This document shows, one piece after another, positions 41,351 through 41,882 of a DNA stretch of 41,882 nt (positions within the stretch are counted from its first letter, which is position 1; each line of letters starts with the position of its first letter). Source of the stretch: an uncultured Clostridia bacterium (lineage in GTDB: Bacteria; Bacillota; Clostridia; TANB77; CAG-508); contig CAKPPL010000001.1 in assembly GCA_934177555.1 (NCBI GenBank), forward strand, positions 1 to 41,882. Reading direction: 5' to 3'. The notes below the pieces were generated by a model. It was given only the letters and a program-made list of their open reading frames with translations, had not been told where the DNA came from and did not search any database. The translations under genes and the position numbers were made by a program.

Positions 41351-41464
41351 AATTGGGCGAACCCCATAGTTGTTGGCATTGTTGTAGTTGTTGTTGTTGA
41401 AGTTGCCGTTCGCATTCACATTCCACACGTTGTTGTTGCTCGTGCTATTAGAAGACCCCAACCA
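41351..41464 (-). repeat. Diversity-generating retroelement template repeat (TR)
   Basis: 114 bp on the minus strand from TGGTTGGGG to CGCCCAATT, rich in AAC and AAT codons. It matches 41642-41755 without gaps. All 25 differing positions are A in this copy and C, G or T in the other. The unmutated positions (including GTGTGG, GGC, TTC, GCC, TATGGGGTTCGCCCA) are identical. Adenine-restricted change with AAC-rich template is the defining signature of a DGR TR. The reading frame itself is not a usable protein. It is followed by a terminator and preceded by several hairpins. Confidence 0.93.
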
Positions 41465-41495
41465 CAGACTCTAGAACAAACTAAAGATATTCTCT

Positions 41496-41613
41496 GTATT
41501 ACCCTAATACCTATTAGATTAATTTCTTTCGGAGAGCCCTCTCCCTCAGAAATTAATCTTGCAGGAGCAGTTTTTTCCAAAAACTTGCTCCTAGCTATGA
41601 GGCTTTCAGCCTC
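41496..41613 (-). other. Structured region between DGR variable and template repeats (four hairpins)
   Basis: Four inverted repeats: 41496-41510 (six-base arms GTATTA/TAATAC around three bases); 41516-41559 (12-bp arms plus an inner GGAGA/TCTCC stem); 41563-41592 (AGGAGC plus AGTTTTT arms with one bulge); 41599-41613 (GAGGCT/AGCCTC around three bases). The last begins 28 bp past the end of the VR and 8 bp past the target stop codon. Known DGRs often carry a hairpin just downstream of VR that aids retrohoming; this one is a candidate. None has a clear minus-strand T run, so they are not ordinary terminators. Confidence 0.75.
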
Positions 41614-41620
41614 TTTTGAT

Positions 41621-41882
41621 TTATGATAAAGTGAATTCTATAACTGGGCGAACCCCATAGAGGCCGGCAGCGCTGGAGTAGTCGCTGTCGAAGGAGCCGC
41701 GCGCACTCACACTCCACACGAAGATGCTGCTCGCGCTATAAGAAGACCCCAACCAATAACTTGTTTCAAATATCCATGGATAATTTGTTTTATTTGTATA
41801 TGGTATTATTTCTTCATATGCTGCTAATCTTACTTTACTTACTGCATTTCCTAATTTTGTTTTATAATTTTCTACATATTGA
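41621..41882 (-). CDS. C-terminal 86 residues of a DGR target protein (C-type-lectin-like variable domain)
   Basis: The frame is open from the right edge to TAA at 41621-41623. The visible part begins QYVENYKTKLGNAVSKVRLA, continues with PWIFETSYWLGSSYS and ends YGVRPVIEFTLS. The SYWLGS...GLYGVRPVI pattern is the end of a C-type-lectin-like domain, as in DUF6273-like or formylglycine-generating-enzyme-like folds used by DGR targets. Residues from about 43 to 80 are the variable repeat. The last domain of the 7520-9796 protein ends with the same SYW...VRPV pattern. The N-terminal part, and hence cell location, lies outside the window; a surface role is inferred from the fold and neighbours. 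Confidence 0.85.
   Translation of the reverse strand, partial: QYVENYKTKLGNAVSKVRLAAYEEIIPYTNKTNYPWIFETSYWLGSSYSASSIFVWSVSARGSFDSDYSSAAGLYGVRPVIEFTLS
41642..41755 (-). repeat. Diversity-generating retroelement variable repeat (VR)
   Basis: 114 bp forming the near-3' end of the target gene, GC-rich relative to its AT-rich surroundings. 25 positions differ from the TR, all at TR adenines (A to G, C or T), changing most AAC/AAT codons into Ser, Gly, Asp, Tyr, Ile, Phe, Arg, Ala or Leu codons with no stop codon. Codons without A in the TR are identical. The invariant 3' end (TATGGGGTTCGCCCA) is the expected initiation-of-mutagenic-homology segment; the base just after it differs (G in VR, A in TR). 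Confidence 0.93.

Noticed and set aside
41351..41464. TR read as a coding, Asn-rich low-complexity sequence
   Set aside because: It has no start or ribosome site, sits between hairpins and a terminator, and its adenine-only difference from the VR explains it better as a DGR template.
41642..41755. GC-rich VR as a horizontally acquired island
   Set aside because: The composition is fully explained by the copy relation to the TR and adenine replacement; flanking codons of the same gene are AT-rich like the host.

Overview
The window is very AT-rich with short intergenic gaps, strong AGGAGG-type ribosome sites, consensus sigma-A promoters and TGA used as a stop. Together with spoIIE, the mre/mrdA/minC cell-shape cluster, sortase/LPXTG surface proteins and XRE regulators this points to a spore-forming Bacillota of class Clostridia, probably an uncultured gut-type lineage. 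The taxon is inferred, not proven.

Layout. 1-4034 (minus): end of an unknown gene, an S1-domain protein, RluB and RluD pseudouridine synthases and a polytopic GT-C-like membrane protein, with an array of hairpins between rluB and rluD. 4122-12490: three large surface proteins with prepilin-like N-termini and Ig/FN3-like repeats. Two of them are divergent and share an almost identical inverted stretch of about 400 bp. 12537-18000: a tandem-OB SSB-like protein, a YlxY-like deacetylase, a small accessory cluster (HEAT-like protein, XRE regulator, two unrecognised proteins) and an initiator tRNA. 18054-25647: sortase with an LPXTG leucine-rich-repeat protein, a zinc-ribbon/SPFH pair, another XRE regulator, three small membrane proteins (DUF4870-like, DUF2752-like, TM2), and an HExxH protein behind an 11-bp direct-repeat operator. 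25785-28838 (minus): housekeeping genes (glutamate-synthase-like oxidoreductase broken by one in-frame TGA, family-4 uracil-DNA glycosylase, TatD, AcpS). 28908-35155: unknown membrane-anchored protein, WG-repeat protein, SpoIIE and two small coupled genes. 35193-41134 (minus): radC-mreB-mreC-mreD-mrdA-minC, an apparently single operon with a clear promoter upstream of radC.

The most notable element is at the right edge. 41351-41464 and 41642-41755 (minus strand) are two gap-free 114-bp copies differing at 25 positions, and all 25 differences are at adenines of the first copy. The second copy is the 3' end of an open reading frame encoding a C-type-lectin-like domain. This is the signature of a diversity-generating retroelement (DGR): a template repeat (TR) rich in AAC codons and a mutagenised variable repeat (VR). 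Several hairpins lie between them and a terminator follows the TR. The reverse transcriptase and most of the target gene are not in the window and probably lie to the right. The C-terminal domain of the surface protein at 7520-9796 looks like a non-DGR relative of the VR domain, so the window may hold both fixed and hypervariable surface-display proteins.
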